Source: a virus
DNA length: 44,370 nt
Reading direction: 5' to 3' (one strand)
IMG/VR virus record: IMGVR_UViG_3300020034_000153
Location: 1-44,370 of that record
The notes under the pieces are model-generated. The model saw nothing but the letters and a program-made list of their open reading frames with translations, did not search any database and was not told the origin of the DNA. A program made the translations under genes and the position numbers. This document shows positions 1-7,741 of this stretch, in pieces. Within the stretch, counting starts at the first letter, position 1, and every line of letters starts with the position of its first letter.

Positions 1-960
1 ATCCAAGTAATCGTAAAAGAATTAGCCACTACAAAAACAATTGAAGGCGCACCGATGATCACTGATAGTCGTGGATTTATTGTTAACGGTGAATTAAGTA
101 CTGCAATTATTCAAGACCCAGATAGCTTAACAATTCTTACTGATTTATATGATGGACATGATAAACCTGAGTGGACAAACCTATTAAAGGGTGACGGTGC
201 TGAAAAGCTCAAATACCCTTATATAACAGCTTTGTTTGGAAGTTCACCAGCACACTTTTATGATTCGATTCCCCAAGTTAATATTGAGGGTGGATATATT
301 GGCAGAAATCTTATTATCTATGAAGAAGTTCGAGCACGTAATGTAGATTTACTTGACGAAAAAGACGATAAACAGCTAGATGATAAATTTGAACAGTATA
401 TCGTTCCTAAATACTGTCCTCACTTAGAAAAGATAGGTAAGCATAAAGGACGGTTAATTCCTAATGATGATGCTAGGTTAGTATTTAATAAGTTTCGTAG
501 ACAGTGGAGAGAGAAACAGACATACGATAAGACAGGCTTCCTCAATAGAGTTCCAGATCATATACTTAAAGTAGGTATGTGTCTTTCATTAGCTGAAGAT
601 GAGTTAACCGGTGAGATTTCAGCCGCTCACATGGAAGAAGCCATTGATAGAATCACTAAGTTAGTTTACAGTTCTCGTAGAACGACTGAAGGTAGAGGAC
701 CAGACCCATTAGCCGCTCCGACTAAAATGATTCTAGATTTTCTAATTGCGGCTGATAATCAAGAGTTGCCTAAACGAGTATTATTATCCCGTGGATACGG
801 AACAGTTAACACATTTAGTCTTGATCAGATTATTGAGAATCTCCTAGAACTTGGATGGATTCAACGTAATAAGATTAATGGTAATCAGGACTGGCTAATT
901 CGTCTTGCTGGAGAACCGAAGGAAAACTATGTTAAGTACATTGAGAGCAGAAAGAAATGA
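1..960 (+). CDS. P-loop replication ATPase (DUF3987-like), C-terminal 319 residues
   Basis: This is the continuation of the gene that starts at 43985. Joined across the circle the protein is 412 residues. Visible here are a Walker-B-like hydrophobic strand ending in the acid pair of GFIVNGELSTAI (Glu about residue 124 of the full protein) and the segment ITALFGSSPAHF followed by GGYIGRNLIIYEEVRAR, a Gly-Arg sensor or arginine-finger style block typical of DUF3987/primase-helicase-like phage ATPases. The C-terminal 80 residues look like a winged-helix tail. It sits directly behind the DNA polymerase cluster, so a replicative helicase or loader role is likely (inference). The stop overlaps the next start (ATGA). 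Confidence 0.72.
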   Translation: MQVIVKELATTKTIEGAPMITDSRGFIVNGELSTAIIQDPDSLTILTDLYDGHDKPEWTNLLKGDGAEKLKYPYITALFGSSPAHFYDSIPQVNIEGGYIGRNLIIYEEVRARNVDLLDEKDDKQLDDKFEQYIVPKYCPHLEKIGKHKGRLIPNDDARLVFNKFRRQWREKQTYDKTGFLNRVPDHILKVGMCLSLAEDELTGEISAAHMEEAIDRITKLVYSSRRTTEGRGPDPLAAPTKMILDFLIAADNQELPKRVLLSRGYGTVNTFSLDQIIENLLELGWIQRNKINGNQDWLIRLAGEPKENYVKYIESRKK

Positions 961-1211
961 TTAAATCTGAATCCTGTCAAGATAATAATCACTTTGAATG
1001 TACTAAAGATGGTGATTTAGATCATTCTGATTGTGAATGTTGGTGTCATACTCAATATTTAATCTTGGATAAAGATGAGGTTGAGGCTCTAAGAGATTTA
1101 TTACAACATCAATATGTAAGTTACGAAAAGTTAAAGAAGATTGAAGTAACTAGAAAAATCATGAAGTGGAGAGGATTCAGTGACATTAGAGAAACTAGAA
1201 CTAGAACGTAG
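957..1211 (+). CDS. Small Cys/His-rich protein
   Basis: 84 residues starting in the ATGA overlap with the ATPase gene. The N-terminus carries a dense metal-ligand cluster: C7, H12, C15, H23, C26, C28, C30 and H31, with the acidic CxCxCH knot typical of small phage zinc proteins. The C-terminal half is a charged helix. No enzyme family is recognised. It is translated in the early operon; function unknown, perhaps a nucleic-acid or protein-binding adaptor (inference). Confidence 0.65.
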   Translation: MIKSESCQDNNHFECTKDGDLDHSDCECWCHTQYLILDKDEVEALRDLLQHQYVSYEKLKKIEVTRKIMKWRGFSDIRETRTRT

Positions 1212-1395
1212 AGCTATGCATGAATATATTATTATGAAGTTAAATGAGAAAGATTATCATGCAGTAGCCGATGCTGCTATGGATTTAAGAGAGTTAGAAG
1301 TTGAAATTAAAATGATTAAGAATATTCAATCTAGCGAGCGTTCAGCTAAGGAATCTAAAGTTCCATTTAGGAGATTAGAAAATGAGCATGAGTGA
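1180..1395 (+). CDS. Small helical protein of unknown function
   Basis: 71 residues from a GTG start that overlaps the previous gene by 32 bases, with a GAGAGG ribosome site just upstream. The sequence is Glu/Lys-rich and predicted almost wholly helical (LEKLELERRAMHEYIIMK... LRELEVEIKMIKNI), so a short coiled coil is plausible. No family recognised. Confidence 0.55.
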   Translation: MTLEKLELERRAMHEYIIMKLNEKDYHAVADAAMDLRELEVEIKMIKNIQSSERSAKESKVPFRRLENEHE

Positions 1396-1588
1396 AAGAG
1401 GATTTGGATCATTAACTCCTGAAAGACGTAAAGAGATTGCATCTAAGGGAGGAAAGTCTGCTCACGAGAAAGGCAAGGCTTATGAGTGGAATTCTGAAAC
1501 TGCTAGATTAGCAGGTGCTAAAGGCGGTAAGATTACTAAAGATGGGAAAGCTAAGTTGGATAATACTAATGACGGAAAGATTGAATAA
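1382..1588 (+). CDS. KGG-motif (con-10/stress-induced) protein
   Basis: 68 residues. The sequence GFGSLTPERRKEIASKGGKSAHEKGKAYEW followed by ETARLAGAKGGK matches the KGG repeat pattern (two K-G-G motifs, each preceded by a short helix) of bacterial stress-induced and fungal conidiation-10 proteins. These are small, basic and glycine-rich, and are induced by stress or starvation; the molecular role is unclear. The gene overlaps its upstream neighbour by 14 bases and its stop TAATG overlaps the next start. Family call is confident, function in the phage is not known. Confidence 0.75.
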   Translation: MSMSERGFGSLTPERRKEIASKGGKSAHEKGKAYEWNSETARLAGAKGGKITKDGKAKLDNTNDGKIE

Positions 1589-1953
1589 TGATTAATGATG
1601 CCCAATCTTTGAATATGATTGCAGCAAGAGTTAATTCAGCTAACTCAAAATGGTGGCTTGATTTAGAGACGGGTCTTCCTATTAAACGTAATATTGGTGA
1701 ACTTCTTATGCTTTCAGTTAGTGAGTTATCTGAAGCAATGGAAGGACACCGTAAGAATTTAATGGATGATAAACTCCCACACCGTAAAATGTTTGATGTC
1801 GAAGTAGTAGATACATTTATTCGCTTATTTGATATTGCTGGTGCATTAATTCCTGAATTTGGTCAGATATTTGAAGAGAAGATGAAGTTTAATTCTATTA
1901 GAAAAGATCACACTTTAGAAGCTCGTAAGAAAGCAGACGGTAAAAAATACTAA
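1588..1953 (+). CDS. MazG-like nucleoside triphosphate pyrophosphohydrolase
   Basis: 121 residues. It carries the all-alpha NTP-PPase signature E-x2-E (E46, E49 in SELSEA), a 22-residue gap, then E-x2-D (E72, D75 in EVVD), which binds the Mg2+ ions that hydrolyse NTP to NMP plus PPi. Phage MazG-type enzymes clean nucleotide pools or lower alarmone levels during takeover. Location among replication genes fits the pool-keeping role. Which substrate is used cannot be read from the sequence. Confidence 0.75.
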   Translation: MINDAQSLNMIAARVNSANSKWWLDLETGLPIKRNIGELLMLSVSELSEAMEGHRKNLMDDKLPHRKMFDVEVVDTFIRLFDIAGALIPEFGQIFEEKMKFNSIRKDHTLEARKKADGKKY

Positions 1954-2141
1954 TGAACCACAAAGTATCATTCAAAATAATTGGGCCATCTCATATTAAA
2001 ACTCTACCAAATAATGAGGGATTCGAAATCTATGCTGATAAACCTATTGAAATAACTATCTATAATGGTAGAATTGGTGGTTATACATTAGATACAGAAC
2101 CTCATTCTGTAATACAAATAATAACTGAGGAGAGAAAATGA
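1953..2141 (+). CDS. Small protein of unknown function
   Basis: 62 residues starting one base inside the previous stop (TAATG). The composition suggests a small beta-rich fold (VSFKIIGPSHIKTLP... IEITIYNGRIGGY). No cysteines, membrane segment or known motif. The ribosome site of the next gene (GGAGAGAAA) lies in its last codons, so the cluster is translationally coupled. Confidence 0.5.
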   Translation: MNHKVSFKIIGPSHIKTLPNNEGFEIYADKPIEITIYNGRIGGYTLDTEPHSVIQIITEERK

Positions 2142-2308
2142 AATATCAAATAGTTAGTTATACTAAAGATGGATTTATTATCAGACATAAAACATTTACA
2201 GATCATGAATATGATGAAATGATAGCTTATATTGCTCATGAATCTCAGTTAAAAGAAGTTAATAGAGTTGAAATTACTAGGTGGAATATTAAAGGAGAAA
2301 AAGTATGA
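2138..2308 (+). CDS. Small protein of unknown function
   Basis: 56 residues. The ATG at 2138 follows a good GAGGAGAG ribosome site and overlaps the upstream stop (ATGA). Mixed alpha/beta composition (MKYQIVSYTKDGFIIRH...). Its own 3' end carries AAAGGAG, the ribosome site for the next gene. No family recognised; kept because of start signals and perfect spacing in the operon. Confidence 0.5.
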   Translation: MKYQIVSYTKDGFIIRHKTFTDHEYDEMIAYIAHESQLKEVNRVEITRWNIKGEKV

Positions 2309-2433
2309 TATATCATATTATAGAAATTTGGTCTGGAATTCTTTTAGCAATGTATACATTCATATTGGTTGACACAATAAAAGATAAAAAATTACATAGT
2401 AAATTTATTTCTCCTGGAAAGACGAAAAGATAA
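2305..2433 (+). CDS. Small single-helix membrane protein
   Basis: 42 residues, start ATG overlapping the previous stop, preceded by AAAGGAG. Residues about 5-23 (IIEIWSGILLAMYTFILV) form one hydrophobic span followed by a basic tail (KDKKLHSKF...KTKR), giving an N-out/C-in style membrane peptide. Function unknown; small early membrane peptides in phages often act in lysis timing or superinfection exclusion (family-level knowledge, not shown here). Confidence 0.5.
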   Translation: MIYHIIEIWSGILLAMYTFILVDTIKDKKLHSKFISPGKTKR

Positions 2434-2434
2434 A

Positions 2435-2974
2435 ATGACACCAGAAGCGATTTTACAGCAAGGGTTAGAGATAATCAAAAAGAAACAAGTTGATTATGCT
2501 ACAGACCCAACTAAGAATAGGTATGAGAACTTTGAACGTAGCGGAACTATAGCTAGTTGGTTTAAAGACCCAATAGATATTGCGTTTGCTACGTTGATCG
2601 GAACTAAACTTGCTAGGCTAGGAAGTTTATTATCTGAGAATAAGACTCCAAATAATGAGACAGTAGAAGATACGTTTATTGATTTAGCTAATTACTCAGC
2701 TTTGTGGGGTGGATACAGAACTTCTGTTAAAAATTCAGTTGAAGATGAATCAGATAATGTTACAAAATTAAGTCCTTGTTTATCTTGTTCTAAATGTGGG
2801 TCAAAAAGTATACCCAATAAATATATGTTAACTATTCAAAATGATAAGAATACAGTCATAAGATATAATTATTTCTGTAGTTATTTTTGCATGCAAGAAT
2901 ACATAGATAAGTTTCTGGGATCAAATAAAGCACCAACTTATAATACTTCAAATCGTACAATAACAATAAAATAA
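2435..2974 (+). CDS. DUF1599-like nucleotide-metabolism protein with C-terminal zinc motif
   Basis: 179 residues. The N-terminal 100 residues resemble the phage DUF1599 or nucleotide-modification-associated family: a KKKQVDYAT opening, an N-x-F-x-R block, then LIGTKLARL and VEDTFIDLANYSAL, an all-alpha arrangement with acidic residues related in style to dNTP pyrophosphohydrolases. The tail carries a zinc-binding array CLSCSKC ... YFCSYFC. With the MazG-like gene just upstream it suggests a nucleotide-processing pair (inference). The family assignment is from memory and moderate. Confidence 0.5.
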   Translation: MTPEAILQQGLEIIKKKQVDYATDPTKNRYENFERSGTIASWFKDPIDIAFATLIGTKLARLGSLLSENKTPNNETVEDTFIDLANYSALWGGYRTSVKNSVEDESDNVTKLSPCLSCSKCGSKSIPNKYMLTIQNDKNTVIRYNYFCSYFCMQEYIDKFLGSNKAPTYNTSNRTITIK

Positions 2975-2982
2975 TAAGGGAA

Positions 2983-3069
2983 GCCGAGTTGGCGAAATAG
3001 GCAAACGCATGAGACTTAAAATCTCACGGTAGCAATACCTTGTCGGTTCGATTCCGACACTCGGCACCA
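2983..3069 (+). tRNA. tRNA-Leu (anticodon UAA)
   Basis: A complete class II tRNA of 87 nt. Acceptor arms GCCGAGT and ACTCGGC pair over 7 bp, followed by A and an encoded CCA (3067-3069). The anticodon stem TGAGA/TCTCA encloses CTTAAAA with anticodon TAA. There is a long variable arm (CGGTA...TACC) as expected for tRNA-Leu and a T arm GTCGG-TTCGATT-CCGAC. It reads UUA, a codon that is abundant in this AT-rich genome, so it probably supplements the host pool. Confidence 0.95.
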
Positions 3070-3071
3070 TT

Positions 3072-3248
3072 ATGACAAAAATCACAACAGTTAGAAACGA
3101 CAAAGATTTCATTTTTGAATTTCACGGTAAGGTTAATATTGAATTCACCGAAGATATGATTATTGTTACAGCTCAATCATTAATAAAAGGTATTAAAGTA
3201 ATGCATTCATTCTACTTTAAAGATGTTAAATCTATTAAAGTAAGTTAA
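3072..3248 (+). CDS. Small protein of unknown function
   Basis: 58 residues starting two bases after the tRNA CCA end. Beta-rich composition (TKITTVRNDKDFIFEFHG...). No clear ribosome site because the tRNA occupies the leader, so translation may depend on tRNA processing by the host (inference). Its stop overlaps the next start as TAATG. No family recognised. Confidence 0.45.
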   Translation: MTKITTVRNDKDFIFEFHGKVNIEFTEDMIIVTAQSLIKGIKVMHSFYFKDVKSIKVS

Positions 3249-3439
3249 TGAAAAACACAAAAACTAAGCAGAAAAGATGGATAGGAAGGCAAATAGCTAG
3301 AGGATTATGTACAAGATGTGGAGTAAATGATATTAGTCACAATAGTGTATCATCTTGTAATGAGTGTCTAGTAAAGAGATCTATCGCTAAAAGGACTAAA
3401 AGACTTGAACAAGCGAAGAAGATTCAAAGCCAAGCGTAG
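3248..3439 (+). CDS. Small zinc-finger protein
   Basis: 63 residues, very basic (about 18 Lys/Arg). A Cx2C...Cx2C motif is visible (CTRC at 21-24 and CNEC at 37-40), flanked by basic helices, so a zinc-stabilised nucleic-acid binder is likely. This is the last gene of the rightward operon, followed by the convergent hairpin at 3454-3478. Confidence 0.55.
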   Translation: MKNTKTKQKRWIGRQIARGLCTRCGVNDISHNSVSSCNECLVKRSIAKRTKRLEQAKKIQSQA

Positions 3440-3453
3440 ACGTGTCCGGTATA

Positions 3454-3478
3454 AAAGAATAAATTATCTTTATTCTTT
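3454..3478. terminator. Convergent, probably bidirectional terminator hairpin
   Basis: A perfect 10-bp inverted repeat AAAGAATAAA / TTTATTCTTT with a TTATC loop lies exactly between the ends of the two converging operons. The stem is AT-rich and both sides give U-rich RNA, so it may work in both directions. It is the only gap between the arms. Confidence 0.65.
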
Positions 3479-3497
3479 GTTGGGATCGCCACAACAA

Positions 3498-3674
3498 TCA
3501 TAATTTAGGAATAGGAACATCTCCAATTCCCAAAACTCTCATTAAATAAACAATTAAACAGATAGCAACAATAACATATATTACAGTCTTAAATATCGAA
3601 GGCATAGGAATGTAAGTAACAATTAAATAAACAATCAATCCAGCAAGAGCTAAAGTGAAAATCAGACTAATCAT
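3498..3674 (-). CDS. Two-helix small membrane protein (holin candidate)
   Basis: 58 residues, start ATG preceded by AGGAG at ideal spacing. Two hydrophobic spans are clear: about residues 3-20 (SLIFTLALAGLIVYLIVT) and 31-47 (VIYVIVAICLIVYLMRV), joined by the short turn YIPMPSIFK. It is the last gene of the late operon. Size and topology fit a class II holin, but other small phage membrane proteins look similar and no partner endolysin is adjacent. Confidence 0.55.
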   Translation of the reverse strand: MISLIFTLALAGLIVYLIVTYIPMPSIFKTVIYVIVAICLIVYLMRVLGIGDVPIPKL

Positions 3675-3683
3675 TGATTTCTC

Positions 3684-4727
3684 CTATCTGACATTGTTGT
3701 ACGGTAACTTCCCACCAAGATTAATAGCCCCACCTTTATTCATTGATCTTTGCTCCTGAAGAATACGATTTAGAGAATCACCTTCAGGTTCAATACCAAG
3801 AATTTTATTTATCCAATCTTCAGTTTGCCAGGGAGCTTTAGTTGATAAGTTATCTCCTACATTCTTAGCTACTGATTGCCTAAATATTAAATCTTCTTCT
3901 CCAGCCGGTAACATTCTAGGAGTCGGAGAAGGACCGGAATAATTAACATTTGATTTACTAAGCATAGGATTCTTAGGCATAGGATTAGGAGTATAATCTT
4001 TAAATACACCTTCAGTTACATTCTTACCATTAACAATATTACCTTCGGGTACAACTTCTCCTGCGACAGAAGATGCCTCATCGGCAAAGTTAGAGATACT
4101 AGGAGTAATTTTAGGTCTGCCACCCTGAGCGAAATCTTCAAGAAATGGCATCTTAACAAATGATCTTAAGCCTTTAGGAATAATAGCATTCTCGGCGCTA
4201 GACAAAGCACCGGCTGCCATTCTAGCCGTTTTGATAGGATTACCTACAGCAGTCATAACTCCAGGAGTGATAGCCGCTAACCCAGTATCCATACCGATAT
4301 TCTTAGCTTTCTGAATTGGACTGGATTTAGGTTCAATCATTAATCCTTCCGAGATTAAATCTCTCAAACCCCTGCCTGCACCAACACCTAAAGCTGCACC
4401 CGGTAATGTTCCTAAACCAAATGTTTCTGGTGTAGAAGCCGCTCCTCCTAACATACCACCCACTGCCGGAATAGTATCAAGTAATCCTTTAGCAATTTGC
4501 TGTAGTTTAGGATGCCCTGCAAAAGTAGTAGCTCTACTCTGAGCCTTCTCTTGAGCTGCTTGAGCAGAGGCATCACCAGCTAAAGGATTTTCTACTCTAC
4601 TTCTAAGATCAGGTTTACGATTAAATACTTCCATCATTAATTGATTATCATCAATATCTTTCAGCTCAGGAACTTCTGCTTTAAGTTTAGCTAAGAAGTC
4701 TTTTTGAGACATTAACTTATCAGGCAT
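3684..4727 (-). CDS. Putative internal virion / DNA-ejection protein
   Basis: 347 residues. The middle (about 75-185) is Gly/Ala-rich and amphipathic (LLDTIPAVGGMLGGAAST, LPGAALGVGAGRG), resembling membrane-active ejection proteins carried inside podovirus heads. The N-terminus is a helical QKDFLAKLKAEVPELKDID domain and the C-terminus is proline-rich and disordered. It is co-translated with the next upstream gene (TAATG overlap) in the late operon after the tail genes. Function is inferred from position and composition. Confidence 0.45.
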   Translation of the reverse strand: MPDKLMSQKDFLAKLKAEVPELKDIDDNQLMMEVFNRKPDLRSRVENPLAGDASAQAAQEKAQSRATTFAGHPKLQQIAKGLLDTIPAVGGMLGGAASTPETFGLGTLPGAALGVGAGRGLRDLISEGLMIEPKSSPIQKAKNIGMDTGLAAITPGVMTAVGNPIKTARMAAGALSSAENAIIPKGLRSFVKMPFLEDFAQGGRPKITPSISNFADEASSVAGEVVPEGNIVNGKNVTEGVFKDYTPNPMPKNPMLSKSNVNYSGPSPTPRMLPAGEEDLIFRQSVAKNVGDNLSTKAPWQTEDWINKILGIEPEGDSLNRILQEQRSMNKGGAINLGGKLPYNNVR

Positions 4728-6211
4728 TACTTCACCGTCCCAAAGATTTTGTCAAGTGCAGCATCAATTTTAGAGTTATTGTTGGTGTTACCTTTAGGTC
4801 CACTTGCATAGCCCTTTAAATAACTATCTACAGTATTCAATCTACCATTAAACATACTTAAAGTGCTTTCTGAGCTTAAGAGACTTTTTAAGTATTTAAT
4901 CATTTCAATAGAGCCACCACCTCTTGCACCACCATGAACTCTACCCATACCAGAAGTCATTAAACCAAGATTAGTAATGAATTGACCTACAGCAGCATCA
5001 TTGTTTAATTTGGGATCTTTAGTAATAATATCACTGAAAGTATTTAATGAATTCTCAACCTCTTCAGGACTACCAGTTGTACCAACCTTAGCTGCTAACT
5101 CACGAATGCGACTCATAACTGGTCCGAACAGTCCGCGTTTATCTAAATCAGCAGCCTGCTTTCTTAAGTCAGAAATATGGGGAAGAAGCATCTTAGCACC
5201 TTCCATCATAGTCTTAGTTTGATTAGTAACTTCATCAGCCTTAGTAGGCATATTTGCTGGCTTATATAATTCGGTATCAATTAAGTCTTTCATTTGACCA
5301 GTATCCTGATTGAGTAAGATAGATTTATATCCGCCTTTACCATCAGGGACAATGACAGGACTCCAGCCTTTATTATTCTGAGAAGCTAATTTATTCTTAC
5401 CAGTTTCATCAATCTCTGCCATCTTGAATTTATGAGTTAATTCAAGTTCTGCAGTCTGAGAAAGCTCGTGAGGCTCAGCAATCTTCTGATGTTCGCCAGT
5501 AGCAGGATTAAACACATAAATACTTCCGTCATTAATTTTCTGAAATTCTAAATCTGGATGCTTAATTTTGAATTCTTTAAGGTCAACTTCTTTCTGTTTA
5601 ATTTTTAAATCATTAGCATCTTTATCTTCCTTGGCTACTTGAATTCTATCTTTTAGAGTCTGAGCTTCAGCCTGAGTCTTATCTTTCAGATCTTGAGCTT
5701 CTTTAGTTGCTTTCTCAGTCTCAGTTTGATGCCTAGCTGTATTTTCAAGAACATTAGTTTGATGTTTAAGGGTGGAAGCTTGAAATTCCGGATTAAGTTT
5801 ATTCTTCCAATCAGTTAGTTTATGTTCAAAAGGAGCATTAATCGCAGCCGCTCCCTCATCAGCACCTTTGAAAGCACCCACTAAAGTGCCACCAATTTGC
5901 CTTAACAGTGAAGGGTGATAGTCTTCTCTTTTAGGATACTGTGATAATAACTCAGAAAAGTGATCCATCATAGTAGGCTCAGATTGTGGCTGAGGATTAC
6001 TAAGATTAGACATATTAACTAACGGGGTAGATGGGGGATCTCCTAATTGAATAGGAAAGTTAGCCATTCCTTCTGCTGTATTTGGCGCAGGACCGGCTGG
6101 CTGACCAATTGTAGTAGGTAACATATCTTCGTTAATACCAGGCTGATATGGTTGATCATCAGCTAAGTTACCAAATAAATTCTTAAGTCTGAGAGACTGA
6201 AATAAATCCAT
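4727..6211 (-). CDS. Putative internal virion protein with long coiled coil
   Basis: 494 residues. A proline-rich N-terminus leads to a long Lys/Glu/Gln-rich coiled coil (about 150-215, NVLENTARHQTETEKATKEA...), followed by a more globular region and a glycine-rich stretch VHGGARGGGS. Together with the flanking 347- and 134-residue products it makes the three-gene set usually found as ejection or inner-core proteins in short-tailed phages. No catalytic motif such as a transglycosylase was seen. Confidence 0.45.
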   Translation of the reverse strand: MDLFQSLRLKNLFGNLADDQPYQPGINEDMLPTTIGQPAGPAPNTAEGMANFPIQLGDPPSTPLVNMSNLSNPQPQSEPTMMDHFSELLSQYPKREDYHPSLLRQIGGTLVGAFKGADEGAAAINAPFEHKLTDWKNKLNPEFQASTLKHQTNVLENTARHQTETEKATKEAQDLKDKTQAEAQTLKDRIQVAKEDKDANDLKIKQKEVDLKEFKIKHPDLEFQKINDGSIYVFNPATGEHQKIAEPHELSQTAELELTHKFKMAEIDETGKNKLASQNNKGWSPVIVPDGKGGYKSILLNQDTGQMKDLIDTELYKPANMPTKADEVTNQTKTMMEGAKMLLPHISDLRKQAADLDKRGLFGPVMSRIRELAAKVGTTGSPEEVENSLNTFSDIITKDPKLNNDAAVGQFITNLGLMTSGMGRVHGGARGGGSIEMIKYLKSLLSSESTLSMFNGRLNTVDSYLKGYASGPKGNTNNNSKIDAALDKIFGTVK

Positions 6212-6212
6212 A

Positions 6213-6617
6213 TTAGTGCTTCATGAGGGCACCGATGCCCCCGGCTGCCATGCTACCAATTTCAGCGATCTGACCTAATGGACCTTTATGCTGTGCAGTA
6301 ACATTCAATCCTTCTAAACCTTTCATCTTGTTACCTAGAATCATTTGGGATAAATCAGTATTGATATTATTTGAAGCATCAGACATTGATTGACTCTGAT
6401 CTCTAGCTAATTTAGCTTGTAACGCACCATAATTAGGAGAATATCCTCCCTGTAAACCTTTCTGGCGATTAATATTCATCATAGCATTAGAGTAAGCTGC
6501 TTTAATAGGACTGAATGCTCTAGCTCTAAGATTTTGCTGATCTTGAGATGAGACTCCGCCAGTAGAGGCGATATCTCTATATCCCTGACTTGCAACTTTA
6601 TTATCGCCTTTTGCCAT
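6213..6617 (-). CDS. Putative internal virion protein (small)
   Basis: 134 residues, Ala/Ser/Gln/Asn-rich and helical, with a glycine-rich hydrophobic C-terminus (IGSMAAGGIGALMKH) that could insert in membranes. The pattern FSPIKAAYSNAMMNINRQ ... YGALQAKLARDQ is like small ejection proteins of short-tailed phages. Good ribosome site (AGGTGAGATAGG region) upstream. Assigned by context. Confidence 0.4.
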   Translation of the reverse strand: MAKGDNKVASQGYRDIASTGGVSSQDQQNLRARAFSPIKAAYSNAMMNINRQKGLQGGYSPNYGALQAKLARDQSQSMSDASNNINTDLSQMILGNKMKGLEGLNVTAQHKGPLGQIAEIGSMAAGGIGALMKH

Positions 6618-6625
6618 AACCTATC

Positions 6626-7006
6626 TCACCTCAAATCCAAAACTAAAGACTTTCCCCTTGTATTTCTAAATCCATGCTGTATTAAATGATTACCAAATGA
6701 TTCATTTTGAATAAAAGCATGTAATTGGTCAAAACTAAATTTACGCCCAATATAGGATGATATTTCCATTGCATCCATTAACGCACGTCCAATCTTAGTT
6801 AGATTATAATCTTTATTAGTAATAAGAATAGACTCGGCAATTGGTTTAACACCACCAGCTATAATTATATTATCCTCATCATCAACTACAACGAAGGATG
6901 CCATTAAATCTGAAAAGTAGCTAAACTCAAACTCTTCTCTAAAGTATCTTTCATGGATTCTTCGAATGACTTCAATGTCCCTTGATTGTAGAGAACGAGT
7001 AATCAT
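6626..7006 (-). CDS. GNAT-like acetyltransferase fold protein
   Basis: 126 residues. The order RSLQSRDIEVIRRIHERYF, then FVVVDDEDNIIIAGGVKPI, then a helix KIGRALMDAMEISSYIG and the closing strand HGFRNTRGKSLVLDL follows the GNAT fold. The acetyl-CoA-binding R/Q-x2-G-x-G/A loop is not evident, so it may be a degenerate GNAT used as a virion or chaperone-like component. Such genes are common in phage structural operons. Enzymatic activity is doubtful. Confidence 0.5.
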   Translation of the reverse strand: MITRSLQSRDIEVIRRIHERYFREEFEFSYFSDLMASFVVVDDEDNIIIAGGVKPIAESILITNKDYNLTKIGRALMDAMEISSYIGRKFSFDQLHAFIQNESFGNHLIQHGFRNTRGKSLVLDLR

Positions 7007-7007
7007 G

Positions 7008-7358
7008 TTATTCAGCTAAGAACTCTTCAATCGTAAAAATTGTATTTCTTTTACGTTGAATATGAAAATGTTCATTCATAGTTCCAGGAGACTCTAAGGA
7101 GCTGTAGAATCTATCTTTATCTAGTATACTCATAATATGATCTAGAATTATCTGTTTATCATCTAAATCTTTACTTCTAACATCATAAGCTTCACCAAGA
7201 TAATGAGGATCGGTTAAACCTGAATGAATTCCTTCACATGCTGATGTGATAGTTAAGTCAATATTTAGAAACTTAGAGGTTCTTTTAATAGCTTCCAGAA
7301 TTACATAACCAGAAGCAGATATTTTAGTAAATTGAACTCCAGGTTTGATTTTAACCAT
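7008..7358 (-). CDS. M15-type peptidase (endolysin or virion lysin candidate)
   Basis: 116 residues. The zinc-ligand pattern of M15 peptidases is visible: H52-x6-D59 in HYLGEAYD and a final E96-x2-H99 in NEHFHI, with an upstream SACEGIHSG loop. Enzymes of this family cut D-Ala/L-Ala bonds in peptidoglycan. The whole protein is one catalytic domain with no binding domain or signal peptide, so it either needs a holin or acts from the virion. It sits between tail and internal-protein genes. Confidence 0.6.
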   Translation of the reverse strand: MVKIKPGVQFTKISASGYVILEAIKRTSKFLNIDLTITSACEGIHSGLTDPHYLGEAYDVRSKDLDDKQIILDHIMSILDKDRFYSSLESPGTMNEHFHIQRKRNTIFTIEEFLAE

Positions 7359-7360
7359 GA

Positions 7361-7732
7361 CTAACCTGATACTCCAATCTCTCCTTCACCTTCGAAACTA
7401 AGACTGGTATTAGCAGAAGCACCACCAACTAAAAAGTCAGCGGCATCAAGGCGCAGAAGTCCATACCAATCAACATAGCTATTAGCAGGAACAGATAATC
7501 CCTGACCAATTACTTCAGTTCCAGCAGTATTAGCACCTGTAGCACCTAACCAGAATGAACAGGTTACAGCACCACTAGTTTTATTAACAATACGAATATG
7601 TTTTAAGATAATATATTGCGCTGAAGCACCAGCATTAACACCTCCAGCCGCTGTTGCTGGATTAAGAATATTAGTAGTAAGAGTATTTGTTAATGCTACT
7701 GGTCCAAATCTAGCTGTTTTGTTAGCTGCCAT
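7361..7732 (-). CDS. Small virion surface protein
   Basis: 123 residues, Ala/Gly/Thr-rich beta protein (ANTAGTEVIGQGLSVPANSYVDWYGLLRL...). It resembles single-domain beta-sandwich decoration or fibre-tip proteins. Ribosome site AGGAGAG precedes the ATG. It lies right behind the collagen-like fibre gene, which suggests a tip or adapter on that fibre (inference). Confidence 0.4.
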   Translation of the reverse strand: MAANKTARFGPVALTNTLTTNILNPATAAGGVNAGASAQYIILKHIRIVNKTSGAVTCSFWLGATGANTAGTEVIGQGLSVPANSYVDWYGLLRLDAADFLVGGASANTSLSFEGEGEIGVSG

Positions 7733-7741
7733 TTTTCTCTC

